A stretch of DNA of 64,000 bases from a gamma proteobacterium L18. Lineage in GTDB: Bacteria > Pseudomonadota > Gammaproteobacteria > Pseudomonadales > Pseudomonadaceae. The translations under genes and the position numbers were made by a program. Below are positions 1-8,530 of this stretch, in pieces. How positions within the stretch are numbered: position 1 is the first letter of the stretch; the number at the start of each line of letters is the position of its first letter. The stretch covers positions 117,436-181,435 of the forward strand of contig KI547164.1 in the NCBI GenBank assembly GCA_000497835.1, written 5' to 3'. The notes under the pieces are model-generated. The model worked only from the letters and a program-made list of their open reading frames with translations, was not told the DNA's origin and did not search any database.

Positions 1-69
1 AACACGTGCGGCTTCTTCGGCTTGTTGCTGAGCGAGAACACGTGCGGCTTCTTCAGCTTGTTGCTGAGC
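1..69 (-). repeat. 36-bp tandem repeat in the bacteriocin stalk
   Basis: Two adjacent units (1-36 and 37-69, the second cut short by sequence drift) differ at about one base. They encode repeats of the type QQQAEEAARVLA, expected to be helical or coiled coil. The array may continue beyond the left edge. Repeats like this vary in copy number between strains and set the length of the stalk. Confidence 0.85.
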
Positions 70-750
70 CACCCGGTTGTTGATGGCCGTCTCAATCCCA
101 GCCAACTGCGCGTTTAAATGCTCAATGTAAAACGTGGTCGTTTTGGCAGCGTAGGCAGCATTCAGTGAAGCAGCGCGAGCTGCTTCAAAGTCAGTAGGTC
201 GCGATTTGCTGTTCAAGCCTGCCTTGATTAAATCATTCCGTCCCTTTGCTATAGGGTCTGAGCCGAAAAAACTATTTGCTTGTGCTACTTGCTCTGGGAG
301 CTGGCCGCGATAAGACTGTAGGGCTGACTCCACAATGTTTTTTTCGCGCTGAAGCCGGCTTGCTAAGTTTTCAGCGCCTCCGGGGAGGTTGGCCTCAAGT
401 TGGCCGTTTACATAAGTTGAAAATGTTGCTGGGAAGCTCTGAGTGACCAGTGTGAATGATTCTTCCAAAGCTGCGCGCTGAGTTTTTTCTGCCTCCATTA
501 TGTAAATGAGTGGGCCGGGTTGCTTGTTGAGCTTGTCGAAGGATTTGAATTGCTCATACGTCGGCAGTGCGATCATTCCTGGCGTTATCACAAACGGCCG
601 GTTTGTTGTTGCATGTCCTTGATTGAATGAGGGGATAGATGGTAATCCACCAAAGCCAGCTCCAATATTGGGCGATGGCAGCGGTATCGGGTCGGGACCC
701 GGTGTGATGATGGTTGCATCCAGTTCTATGGGGGGTGGCTTCTGAGTCAT
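1..750 (-). CDS. S-type pyocin-like bacteriocin, N-terminal part (runs off the window)
   Basis: The frame is open from an ATG at 748-750 to the window edge (250 codons, no stop), with a good ribosome binding site (AAGGAG) just upstream. The N-terminus is rich in proline and glycine (residues 1-45), followed by a segment with PFVITPGM and ALPTYEQF motifs, then an alpha-helical region ending in 12-residue repeats rich in Gln, Glu and Ala (residues 228-250). This order (low-complexity receptor or translocation start, helical stalk, later killing domain) is what I recall of pseudomonad S-type pyocins. The killing domain and any immunity gene would lie to the left, outside the window. The DNA is visibly less GC-rich than the core genes, which fits an acquired cargo gene. 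I found no convincing LexA or PrtN box in 751-945. The killing activity cannot be called from this part. Confidence 0.72.
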   Translation of the reverse strand, partial: MTQKPPPIELDATIITPGPDPIPLPSPNIGAGFGGLPSIPSFNQGHATTNRPFVITPGMIALPTYEQFKSFDKLNKQPGPLIYIMEAEKTQRAALEESFTLVTQSFPATFSTYVNGQLEANLPGGAENLASRLQREKNIVESALQSYRGQLPEQVAQANSFFGSDPIAKGRNDLIKAGLNSKSRPTDFEAARAASLNAAYAAKTTTFYIEHLNAQLAGIETAINNRVAQQQAEEAARVLAQQQAEEAARV

Positions 751-945
751 ACAGGTCTCCTTGAGCTGTAGACTCATCATGGATTTGAAGGGTGCTAATT
801 TCTGTCGGCCACTTCCAGATTTACTGTGGGATACTTCCGATAATGAGTTTAAAGTCTGCGGTCGCAGTGTTTGAGTGAGCGCCGTCGATAGTCCGTGTGA
901 GTATCAAAGAATGCAAATGCCATTCGTTTGAATATTTTTCGGCCA

Positions 946-972
946 ATAAAAAAGGAGCCCTTAAGGCTCCTT
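946..972 (-). terminator. Rho-independent terminator of zapG
   Basis: Read on the minus strand, GGAGCC, loop TTAAG, GGCTCC is followed by a run of six T. It lies 18 bases past the zapG stop. Confidence 0.88.
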
Positions 973-989
973 CGGCATTAACGCGCAGT

Positions 990-1424
990 TTACTTGCGCT
1001 TCAACCCATACTGCTCATCCAGCATCCCCGGCGAGTTCGGCGCCTTGGGCGCGTAGTCGCGTGGCGGCTCGGAGTCGCGGGGTGGGGTGAGGCGTTCGCG
1101 CGGACTGGCGCTTTCGGCGTGCAGGGCGGCCAGCAGGCGCTGGCGGGTCAGCTCGTCCAGGGCCAGCTGGTTGGCGCCCTCGGCGAGATGTTCCTGCACT
1201 TCCTGGTAGCTCTGGGTCATTTTCTTGACCAGCGAGGCCGTTGTGTTGAAGTGGGTGACCACGTCATTCTGGTAGCTGTCGAAGCGTTCCTGAATCTCGT
1301 CCAGCTGGCGCTGAGTGCTGCTGGGGGCGGCATTGGGCACGAGGCGGGCGACGACCAGGCCAATCACGACACCCACGACGAGGGCGATAGTCGGCAACAA
1401 CCAAACTAAGAGCGAGTGTTCCAC
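990..1424 (-). CDS. zapG: ZapG/YhcB family inner-membrane cell-envelope protein (DUF1043)
   Basis: A 144-residue protein with one N-terminal membrane segment (about residues 5-28, ending in a basic patch), then a long charged coiled coil (about 38-110) and a disordered proline-rich tail. This is the YhcB/DUF1043 layout. In E. coli the protein links division and envelope synthesis; here that role is by family only. The start is GTG at 1422-1424 with a GGAAGGA ribosome binding site. A terminator follows directly, so it is probably a single-gene unit. It is divergent from the hydrolase gene. Confidence 0.88.
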   Translation of the reverse strand: MEHSLLVWLLPTIALVVGVVIGLVVARLVPNAAPSSTQRQLDEIQERFDSYQNDVVTHFNTTASLVKKMTQSYQEVQEHLAEGANQLALDELTRQRLLAALHAESASPRERLTPPRDSEPPRDYAPKAPNSPGMLDEQYGLKRK

Positions 1425-1562
1425 GAGTCCTTCCTCTATAAACGGCTTTGCTTTACGTTAACGGCTCTAACCTGCGCTGTATACCGCGAGCAATCGCAAA
1501 TATGTCAGACAGAATCCTTCGACTAGACGAGTCGACCCCTTTCGAGGTCACGGAGTACCCCC

Positions 1563-2198
1563 TTGCTGATCCGCGAAACCCCCGTTTTCATTGATGGCCC
1601 ACAAGGCCAGCTCGAAGCGCTGTACCTGGACACCGCCGACGCACGCGGCATTGCGCTGATCTGCCACCCCAACCCAGTACAGGGTGGCACCATGCTCAAC
1701 AAGGTGATCTCGACCTTGCAGCGCACCGCCCGGGATGCCGGTCTTGTTACGTTGCGTTTCAATTATCGTGGCGTCGGCCAAAGCGCCGGCAGCCATGACA
1801 TGGGCAACGGCGAAATCGATGATGCCCAGGCAGCAGCCGCCTGGCTGCGTGCCCAACACCCTGAGTTGCCATTGACGCTGCTGGGTTTCTCCTTCGGCGG
1901 CTTCGTCGCCTCGGCCCTCGGCGGTCGCCTGGAAGCATCGGGCCAGAGCGTGCAGCGCCTGTTCATGGTGGCGCCTGCGGTCATGCGCCTGACGCCGGAG
2001 CATAGCCTGCCTTTGGGCGGCACGCTGACCGTGATCCAGCCCGAAACGGACGAAGTGGTGGAGCCGGCCCTGGTGTACGCCTGGTCCGAGCAGCTGCAAC
2101 GCCCCCATGAGCTGCTGAAAGTGGCAGAATGCGGACACTTTTTTCATGGCAAGCTGACCGACCTGAAAGATCTGGTCCTGCCACGCCTTTCGAACTGA
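1563..2198 (+). CDS. alpha/beta hydrolase (serine hydrolase)
   Basis: A 211-residue alpha/beta hydrolase of the short CocE/NonD-like or YqiA-like type. It carries the oxyanion-side motif CHPNPVQGG (34-42), the nucleophile elbow GFSFGG with Ser110, a likely acid at Asp163 and a likely catalytic His at 192 or 195 (CGHFFHG). No signal peptide is seen, so it should be cytoplasmic. The start is TTG at 1563, behind GGAG; no better ATG lies close by. The stop is 24 bases before the trpS ATG, so the two are probably co-transcribed. The substrate is unknown. Confidence 0.8.
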   Translation: MLIRETPVFIDGPQGQLEALYLDTADARGIALICHPNPVQGGTMLNKVISTLQRTARDAGLVTLRFNYRGVGQSAGSHDMGNGEIDDAQAAAAWLRAQHPELPLTLLGFSFGGFVASALGGRLEASGQSVQRLFMVAPAVMRLTPEHSLPLGGTLTVIQPETDEVVEPALVYAWSEQLQRPHELLKVAECGHFFHGKLTDLKDLVLPRLSN

Positions 2199-2222
2199 TT
2201 GCAGACTGACAAGAATCCGACC

Positions 2223-3572
2223 ATGACCACTCGTATCCTGACCGGTATCACCACCACTGGCACCCCGCACCTGGGCAACTACGCCGGCGCCATCCGCCCG
2301 GCCATCGTCGCCAGCCGCCAGAGCGATGCCGACTCGTTCTATTTCCTGGCTGACTACCATGCGCTGATCAAGTGCGATGACCCGTTGCGCATCCAGCGCT
2401 CGCGCCTGGAAATCGCTGCCACCTGGCTGGCCGCCGGCCTGGATGTGGACCGTGTGACCTTCTACCGTCAGTCCGATATCCCCGAGATCCCCGAGCTGAC
2501 CTGGCTGCTGACCTGCGTGGCGGGCAAGGGCCTGCTCAACCGCGCGCACGCCTACAAGGCCTCGGTGGACAAGAACGTCGAAAATGGCGAAGACCCGGAC
2601 GCCGGCATCACCATGGGCCTGTTCAGCTACCCGGTGCTGATGGCCGCCGACATCCTGATGTTCAACGCCCATCAGGTGCCGGTGGGGCGTGACCAGATCC
2701 AGCACGTGGAAATGGCCCGCGACATCGGCCAGCGTTTCAACCACCTGTTCGGCCACGGCCGCGAGTTCTTCGTGATGCCCGAGGCGCTGATCGAGGAAAG
2801 CGTCGCCACGCTGCCGGGCCTGGACGGCCGCAAGATGTCCAAGAGCTACGACAACACCATCCCGCTGTTCACCAGCGCCAAGGACATGAAGGATGCGATC
2901 TCGCGCATCGTCACCGACTCCCGCGCCCCGGGTGAGGCGAAGGATCCGGACAACTCGCACCTGTTCACCCTGTTCCAGGCCTTCGCTACCCCGGCGCAAC
3001 AGGCCGAGTTCCGCGAAGAGCTGTTGCAGGGCCTGGGCTGGGGCGAAGCCAAGAACCGCCTGTTCAACCTGCTGGACGCCGAACTGGGCGAAGCCCGCGA
3101 GAAATACCACCAGTTCATCGCCCGCCCGGCCGACCTGGAAGACATCCTGCTGGCCGGCGCTGCCAAGGCCCGCAAGGTGGCCACGCCGTTCCTCGGCGAG
3201 CTGCGTGAAGCCGTGGGCCTGCGTTCGTTCCGCGAGCAGGCGCAAGTCGCCACCGCCACCAAGAAGAAGGCTGCCAAGACCGCACGTTTCGTCAGCTTCC
3301 GCGACGAGGACGGCAGCTTCCGCTTCCGCCTGCTGGCCGCTGATGGCGAGCAACTGCTGCTGTCGCGCAGCTTTGCCGATGGCAAGGCCGCCGGCCAAGT
3401 CAGCAAGCAACTGCAAAGTGGCGCAGCGCTGGACGTTCGCAGCGAAGGCAACGGCTTTACCCTGTGGCTGGACGACGCCTGCGTGGGCGACAGCCCCGAG
3501 TTCGCCGACGTCGCCAGCCGCGACGCCGCCGTAGAGGCTCTGCGCCTGGCCTTGCAGCCTCAACAGGACTAA
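2223..3572 (+). CDS. trpS: Tryptophanyl-tRNA synthetase with C-terminal extension
   Basis: A class I aminoacyl-tRNA synthetase that charges tRNA-Trp. The HIGH-like motif is at residues 14-20 (TPHLGNY) and KMSKS at 204-208. The ATG at 2223 is chosen because the homologous start [10 protein letters not shown] begins there. The catalytic and anticodon parts end near residue 340, the usual TrpS length. About 110 further residues follow: a Lys/Ala linker (340-355) and a beta-rich domain (356-445) with [14 protein letters not shown] and a weak second half. That domain looks like the YegP/DUF1508 fold; this is my reading and needs a profile search. A terminator lies downstream. Confidence 0.95.
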   Translation: MTTRILTGITTTGTPHLGNYAGAIRPAIVASRQSDADSFYFLADYHALIKCDDPLRIQRSRLEIAATWLAAGLDVDRVTFYRQSDIPEIPELTWLLTCVAGKGLLNRAHAYKASVDKNVENGEDPDAGITMGLFSYPVLMAADILMFNAHQVPVGRDQIQHVEMARDIGQRFNHLFGHGREFFVMPEALIEESVATLPGLDGRKMSKSYDNTIPLFTSAKDMKDAISRIVTDSRAPGEAKDPDNSHLFTLFQAFATPAQQAEFREELLQGLGWGEAKNRLFNLLDAELGEAREKYHQFIARPADLEDILLAGAAKARKVATPFLGELREAVGLRSFREQAQVATATKKKAAKTARFVSFRDEDGSFRFRLLAADGEQLLLSRSFADGKAAGQVSKQLQSGAALDVRSEGNGFTLWLDDACVGDSPEFADVASRDAAVEALRLALQPQQD

Positions 3573-3609
3573 TGCGACCAACTGTCGCAAGTCTAATTGC
3601 CATAACCCA

Positions 3610-3639
3610 GGGTCGTCGTTACAGTGACGACCCGTTTTT
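3610..3639 (+). terminator. Rho-independent terminator after trpS
   Basis: GGGTCGTCG, loop TTACAG, TGACGACCC, then GTTTTTG. It separates trpS from zapE by 18 bases. Confidence 0.88.
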
Positions 3640-3657
3640 GTTGCCCTGCTCACGAAT

Positions 3658-4752
3658 ATGACGCCTCTAGAACGATATCAAGCTGACCTCAAACGCCCCG
3701 AGTTCTTCCATGATGCTGCGCAGGAAACTGCGGTTCGCCACCTGCAGCGTCTGTACGACGATCTGATTGCGGCGCACGACAGCAAGCCAGGCCTGTTCGG
3801 CAAGCTGTTCGGCAAGAAAGAGCCGACCCTGGTCAAGGGCCTGTACTTCTGGGGTGGCGTAGGGCGGGGCAAGACCTACCTGGTGGACACCTTCTTTGAA
3901 GCGCTGCCCTTCAAGGAGAAGGTGCGTACCCACTTCCACCGCTTCATGAAGCGCGTGCACGAAGAGATGCGCACCCTCAAGGGCGAGAAGAACCCGCTGA
4001 CGGTAATTGCCAAGCGCTTCTCCGATGAGGCGCGGGTTATCTGCTTCGATGAATTCTTCGTCTCGGACATCACCGACGCCATGATCCTGGGCACGTTGAT
4101 GGAAGAGCTGTTCAAGAACGGTGTGACGCTGGTGGCCACCTCCAACATCGTCCCCGATGGCTTGTACAAGGATGGCCTGCAGCGTGCGCGCTTCCTGCCG
4201 GCCATCGCGCTGATCAAGCAGAACACCGATATCGTCAACGTCGACAGTGGTGTGGATTATCGTCTGCGCCACCTGGAGCAGGCCGAACTGTTCCACTACC
4301 CGTTGAACGAGGCGGCTCACGAAAGCCTGCGCAAGAGCTTCAAGGCGCTGACGCCCGAATGCACGGCGGCGGTGGAAAACGATGTATTGATGATCGAGAA
4401 CCGCGAAATTCGCGCGCTCAAGACCTGTGATGATGTGGCCTGGTTCGACTTCCGTGAACTGTGCGACGGCCCGCGTAGCCAGAACGACTACATCGAATTG
4501 GGCAAGATTTTCCATGCCGTTTTGCTCAGTGGCGTGGAGCAGATGGGCGTGGCCACCGATGACATCGCGCGCCGGTTCATCAACATGGTCGACGAATTCT
4601 ACGACCGCAACGTCAAGCTGATCATCTCGGCCGAGGTTGAGCTCAAGGACCTGTACACCGGCGGCCGGCTGATGTTCGAGTTCCAGCGTACCCTGAGCCG
4701 TCTGCTGGAGATGCAGTCGCACGAATTCCTGTCGCGCGCGCACAAGCCTTAA
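3658..4752 (+). CDS. zapE: ZapE, AFG1-family division ATPase
   Basis: A 364-residue AFG1-like P-loop ATPase. Walker A is GGVGRGKT (66-73) and Walker B is VICFDEFFV (127-135). E. coli ZapE destabilises FtsZ polymers at the ring in an ATP-dependent way; the role is assigned by family. The ATG at 3658 follows the trpS terminator by 18 bases with only a weak ribosome binding site. It is convergent with the GlxA-type regulator gene, with a REP palindrome between them. Confidence 0.93.
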   Translation: MTPLERYQADLKRPEFFHDAAQETAVRHLQRLYDDLIAAHDSKPGLFGKLFGKKEPTLVKGLYFWGGVGRGKTYLVDTFFEALPFKEKVRTHFHRFMKRVHEEMRTLKGEKNPLTVIAKRFSDEARVICFDEFFVSDITDAMILGTLMEELFKNGVTLVATSNIVPDGLYKDGLQRARFLPAIALIKQNTDIVNVDSGVDYRLRHLEQAELFHYPLNEAAHESLRKSFKALTPECTAAVENDVLMIENREIRALKTCDDVAWFDFRELCDGPRSQNDYIELGKIFHAVLLSGVEQMGVATDDIARRFINMVDEFYDRNVKLIISAEVELKDLYTGGRLMFEFQRTLSRLLEMQSHEFLSRAHKP

Positions 4753-4768
4753 GATCGGCGTCGCCCTT

Positions 4769-4834
4769 TTCCCGAGCTTCGCCCGGTCCCACAGGATGCA
4801 GATGAATTCTGTGGGACCGGGCGAAGCTCGGGAA
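4769..4834. repeat. REP palindrome, family A, copy 1
   Basis: Inverted arms of 26 bases (4769-4794 and 4809-4834) contain the core GCTTCGCCCGGTCCCACAG. They lie between the convergent zapE and glxA-type genes and could act as a two-way terminator. The same arms recur at 42173, 49493 and 52650, and as a single arm at 56414. Confidence 0.92.
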
Positions 4835-4841
4835 GGTGCTC

Positions 4842-5846
4842 TCAGGCCTCCTGCAAAAACTGCTGCCGATACTGGTTCGGCGACAGCGCCGTGTGCTGGC
4901 GGAACAAGCGCGCAAAGAAGCTCGCGTCGTCGTACCCCACCTCATAGCTGATCGTCTTAATGCTTTTGCGCGAGCCCGACAGCAATCCCTTTGCTGTCTC
5001 GATGCGCAGCCTCTGCAGGTAATGCAGCGGCTTGTCCCCGGTCGCGTTCTGGAACCTGCGCATGAAGTTGCGAATGCTCATGCCATGCTCACGCGCCACA
5101 TCCTCGAAGCGGAACTTGTCGGCGAAGTGTTCTTCCAGCCACTGCTGGATCTGCAGGATGTTCAAGTCCTGATGCAGCTTCTGCCCGCCAAAACCCATGC
5201 GCCCCGGGGTGTAGTTGCGCTGCACTTCATAGAGGATGTCCCGCGACACGGCTTGCGCCACGCTGGCGCCGCAGAAACGTTCGATCAGGTAGATGTACAG
5301 GTCGCAGGCCGAGGTGGTGCCGGCGGCGCAGTACAGGTTGTCGGCGTCGGTGAGGTGCTTGTCCTGGTTGAGTATCACTTGCGGGAAACGCTCGGCGAAC
5401 TGGCCGAAAAAGCGCCAGTAGGTAGTGGCCTCCTTGCCGTCCAGCAAGCCGGCTTCGGCCAGCCAGAACACACCGCTGGCCTCGCCGCACAACACCGCGC
5501 CACGGGCGTGCTGGGCGCGCAGCCAGGGGATTACCTGCGGGTAGCGCAGGCACAGGGCGTCGAAGTCGTCCCAGAAGGCTGGCAGCACGATGATATCGGC
5601 GTCTTCTAGGGTGCCGTCCACCGGCACCTGCACACCACTGAAGGTGAGCACGGGCTGGCCGTCGGGGCTGATCAGGCGGGTTTCGAACAGCGACGTCAGG
5701 CCCTGGCCCAGTTGCTTGCCGTAGCGCAGGCTGGCCAGGTGGAAGAAATCCTTGGCGTGCATCAGCGTCGAGGCAAAGACCTTGTCGATCGCCAGAATGC
5801 TCACGCGCCGTAATGACGGGGTATTCGGGGTAAACATCATGTTCAT
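4842..5846 (-). CDS. GlxA-family AraC-type transcriptional regulator
   Basis: A 334-residue regulator. The N-terminal half (about 12-200) is a DJ-1/PfpI-like domain with the nucleophile-elbow-like segment VLCGEASGVFWLAEAGLL. The C-terminal third (about 228-330) is an AraC double helix-turn-helix with the family signature around VGYDDASFFARLFRQHTALSPNQYR. It is divergent from the acyl-CoA dehydrogenase gene across 132 bases and may control it; this is inferred from position. The effector is unknown. The ATG at 5844-5846 starts MNMMFT; a second ATG three codons in is also possible. Confidence 0.88.
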   Translation of the reverse strand: MNMMFTPNTPSLRRVSILAIDKVFASTLMHAKDFFHLASLRYGKQLGQGLTSLFETRLISPDGQPVLTFSGVQVPVDGTLEDADIIVLPAFWDDFDALCLRYPQVIPWLRAQHARGAVLCGEASGVFWLAEAGLLDGKEATTYWRFFGQFAERFPQVILNQDKHLTDADNLYCAAGTTSACDLYIYLIERFCGASVAQAVSRDILYEVQRNYTPGRMGFGGQKLHQDLNILQIQQWLEEHFADKFRFEDVAREHGMSIRNFMRRFQNATGDKPLHYLQRLRIETAKGLLSGSRKSIKTISYEVGYDDASFFARLFRQHTALSPNQYRQQFLQEA

Positions 5847-5978
5847 TATTCTTATAAGGGATAGTGGTCAATAAGCGGCTGGATCGTCTTATTTTTTGGC
5901 GGTTGTGTCCAGTGCCGCTACACAGCATGCGGCCTAGGCTGTGCTATCTAACATGGATCGCACAGGCAGAGGTGTAGG

Positions 5979-7118
5979 ATGATTCCTAGGACAGTGTTCA
6001 GCTCAGACCATGAACTTTTCCGCGACAGCGTCAGAAAATTCCTGGAAAAAGAGGCCGCGCCCTTCCATGCCCAATGGGAAAAGCAGGGTCATGTAGACCG
6101 GCGTCTATGGAACAAGGCCGGGGAGGCGGGCCTGCTGTGCTCGCACATGCCCGAGGAGTACGGCGGCTACGGTGCAGATTTTCTCTACAGCGCCGTGGTG
6201 ATCGAAGAGATCAGCCGCCTGGGCCTCAGTGGCCTGGGCTTCTCCCTGCATTCGGACATCGTCGCGCCCTACCTGCTGCATTACGGCAGCGAAACCCTCA
6301 AGCGCAATTACCTGCCACGCCTGGCCACCGGCGAGCTGGTATCGGCCATCGCCATGACCGAGCCTGGCGCAGGCTCCGACCTGCAGGGCATCAAGACCAC
6401 GGCGGTGCTGGACGGCGACGAGTACGTGCTCAATGGCTCGAAAACCTTCATCACCAACGGCTTCCTCGCCGACCTGGTGATCGTGGTGGCCAAGACCGAC
6501 CCCAAGGCCGGCGCCAAGGGCACCAGCCTGTTCGTGGTGGAAGCAGGCACGCCGGGCTTTGACAAGGGCAAGCGCCTGGAGAAGGTGGGCATGAAGGCCC
6601 AGGACACCTCCGAACTGTTCTTCCAGAACGTGCGCATTCCCAAGGACAACCTGCTGGGGCAGGCGGGCCAGGGCTTCGCCTACCTGATGCAGGAACTGCC
6701 CCAGGAGCGCCTGACGGTGGCCATTGGTGCTGTGGCCTCGGCCGAGGCGGCGTTGCAGTGGACGCTGGACTACACCCGCGACCGCAAGGCATTCGGCAAG
6801 GCCATCAGCGACTTCCAGAACACCCGGTTCAAACTGGCGGAAATCGCCACTGAAGTGCAGATCGGTCGCGTATTCATCGACCGTTGCCTTGAGTTGCACC
6901 TCAAGGGCGAGCTGGACGTGCCTACGGCGGCGATGACCAAGTACTGGGGCTCGGACCTGCAGTGCAAGGTGCTCGACGAGTGTGTGCAGTTGCACGGCGG
7001 TTACGGCTTTATGTGGGAATACCCGATTGCCCGGGCGTGGGCGGATGCGCGGGTGCAGCGCATTTATGCCGGGACCAATGAAATCATGAAAGAGATCATC
7101 GCCCGCTCGGTGATTTGA
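5979..7118 (+). CDS. Acyl-CoA dehydrogenase, long-chain/isovaleryl-type active site
   Basis: A 379-residue FAD acyl-CoA dehydrogenase with the MTEPGAGSD signature (126-134) and the C-terminal YAGTNEIMKEIIAR motif. In medium- and short-chain enzymes the catalytic Glu sits in Y-E-G-T-N; here it is Ala. The helix-G segment LMQELPQERL (236-245) matches the long-chain (LCAD) type, which makes Glu243 the likely base. Electrons would pass to ETF in fatty-acid or branched-chain oxidation. Chain length cannot be set from sequence. It is divergent from the GlxA-type regulator, and a REP palindrome follows. Confidence 0.9.
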   Translation: MIPRTVFSSDHELFRDSVRKFLEKEAAPFHAQWEKQGHVDRRLWNKAGEAGLLCSHMPEEYGGYGADFLYSAVVIEEISRLGLSGLGFSLHSDIVAPYLLHYGSETLKRNYLPRLATGELVSAIAMTEPGAGSDLQGIKTTAVLDGDEYVLNGSKTFITNGFLADLVIVVAKTDPKAGAKGTSLFVVEAGTPGFDKGKRLEKVGMKAQDTSELFFQNVRIPKDNLLGQAGQGFAYLMQELPQERLTVAIGAVASAEAALQWTLDYTRDRKAFGKAISDFQNTRFKLAEIATEVQIGRVFIDRCLELHLKGELDVPTAAMTKYWGSDLQCKVLDECVQLHGGYGFMWEYPIARAWADARVQRIYAGTNEIMKEIIARSVI

Positions 7119-7141
7119 TGTGATCGGGCTGCACAAGAGCT

Positions 7142-7232
7142 CTGTGGGAGCGGGCTCTGCCCGCGAACAAACCGACGCGGTGCTGGCTGGATTGCGCGGT
7201 GTACGCTTCGCGGGCAGAGCCCGCTCCCACAG
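7142..7232. repeat. REP palindrome, family B
   Basis: Inverted arms CTGTGGGAGCGGGCTCTGCC (from 7142) and GCAGAGCCCGCTCCCACAG (ending 7232) enclose a loop of about 40 bases. It lies between the convergent acyl-CoA dehydrogenase and aldo/keto reductase genes. Confidence 0.9.
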
Positions 7233-7241
7233 GGTGATGGA

Positions 7242-8282
7242 TTACGGCGCCGGGTTGGGTTGGTCCTTGTGGATCGCCTCGATGCCTTCCAGCACTTCAT
7301 CGCTCAGCTTCAGGTCGAAACTGGCAATGTTGGCGTCCAACTGCTCCAGCGACGTCGCACCAATGATGTTGCTGGTCACGAACGGCTGCTGCGTGACAAA
7401 TGCCAAGGCCATCTGCGCCGGGTCCAGGCCGTGCTCGCGCGCCAGGGCCACGTAACGGCTGCAGGCCGCCACGCTTTGCGGGTTGGAGTAGCGGCTGAAG
7501 CGGCTGAACAGGGTTAGGCGGGCATTGGCCGGCTTGGCGCCGTTCTCGAACTTGCCCGACAGCATGCCGAACGCCATCGGCGAATAGGCCAGCAGGCCGC
7601 ATTGCTCGCGAATGGCGATTTCCGCCAGGCCCACCTCAAAGCTGCGGTTGAGCAGGTTGTAGGGGTTTTGGATCGACACGGCGCGCGGCCAGCCGCGGCT
7701 TTCGGCCAACTGCAGGAACTTCATGGTGCCCCACGGCGTTTCGTTGGACAGGCCGATGTGGCGGATCTTGCCGGCCTTGACCTGCTCGTCCAGCGCTTCC
7801 AGGGTGTCTTCCAGCGGGGTGATCAGCTCGTCCTGGGTGTGCTGGTAGCCCAGCTTGCCGAAGAAGTTGGTGCTGCGCTCGGGCCAGTGCAACTGGTACA
7901 CGTCGATCCAGTCGGTCTTCAGGCGCGCCAGGCTGGCGTCCAGGGCTTGCACGATATGCTCGCGGTTGTGGCGCAGCTGGCCGTCGCGGATATGGGCGAT
8001 GCCGTTGCCGGGGCCGGCGATCTTGCTGGCCAGTACCCAGTCGGCGCGGTCACCGCGGCTGGCGAAGTAATTGCCGATGACGCGTTCGGTGCTGGCGTAG
8101 GTTTCCGGACGAGGGGGCACGGGGTACATTTCCGCCGTGTCGATGAAGTTGATGCCGGCCGCCTTGGCCCGTTCGATCTGCGCGAAGCCCTCTGCCTCGG
8201 TGTTCTGCTCGCCCCAGGTCATGGTGCCCAGGCACAGGGCGCTGACGTTGATGTCGGTGCGACCCAATCGGCGAAATTCCAT
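7242..8282 (-). CDS. NADP(H)-dependent aldo/keto reductase, Tas-like
   Basis: A 346-residue aldo/keto reductase. The catalytic tetrad is Asp48 and Tyr53 (FIDTAEMY), Lys87 (LASKIAG) and His132 (YQLHWPE). The protein has the extra residues between sheet and helix typical of the YajO/Tas group (PVPPRPETYASTERVIG). It reduces a carbonyl using NADPH; the physiological substrate is unknown. The ATG at 8280-8282 has a GAGGAG ribosome binding site. It is divergent from rplM. Confidence 0.9.
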   Translation of the reverse strand: MEFRRLGRTDINVSALCLGTMTWGEQNTEAEGFAQIERAKAAGINFIDTAEMYPVPPRPETYASTERVIGNYFASRGDRADWVLASKIAGPGNGIAHIRDGQLRHNREHIVQALDASLARLKTDWIDVYQLHWPERSTNFFGKLGYQHTQDELITPLEDTLEALDEQVKAGKIRHIGLSNETPWGTMKFLQLAESRGWPRAVSIQNPYNLLNRSFEVGLAEIAIREQCGLLAYSPMAFGMLSGKFENGAKPANARLTLFSRFSRYSNPQSVAACSRYVALAREHGLDPAQMALAFVTQQPFVTSNIIGATSLEQLDANIASFDLKLSDEVLEGIEAIHKDQPNPAP

Positions 8283-8459
8283 CTGCTGCTCCTCAAGGCA
8301 AAGGAATCATAAAAGCAGGTTGATATTTTTTTCGCAATCTGGATAATTCGGCCCCTCTCTCAGCAGTGGAAGTGATGCGCCGCTCGCCGAAGAATCTTGC
8401 CGTATATTGGACGCGCTGACCCGAGCCCCCGATAGCGTCTGTATCCGGCTGCCTTTGAC

Positions 8460-8488
8460 TTGTCAAAGTACGCACTATTCAGTAAGAT
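8460..8488 (+). promoter_or_regulatory. Likely promoter of rplM-rpsI
   Basis: TTGTCA, 17-base spacer, TAAGAT. It gives a leader of about 35 bases before the rplM ATG. The match is read by eye. Confidence 0.6.
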
Positions 8489-8530
8489 CTGCCGTCTCTT
8501 TTTGCTGGACGGCCTTCGAGGCTATAAAGA

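Noticed and set aside
751..945. Possible LexA or PrtN box for the bacteriocin gene
   Set aside because: I found no CTGT-N8-ACAG palindrome and no convincing repeated ATTG/GT motif, so no SOS or PrtN control is claimed.
1548..3653. Long minus-strand open frame of 701 codons opposite the hydrolase and trpS genes
   Set aside because: It is a shadow frame produced by high-GC codon bias in two well-identified plus-strand genes; its translation is low-complexity and matches no family.
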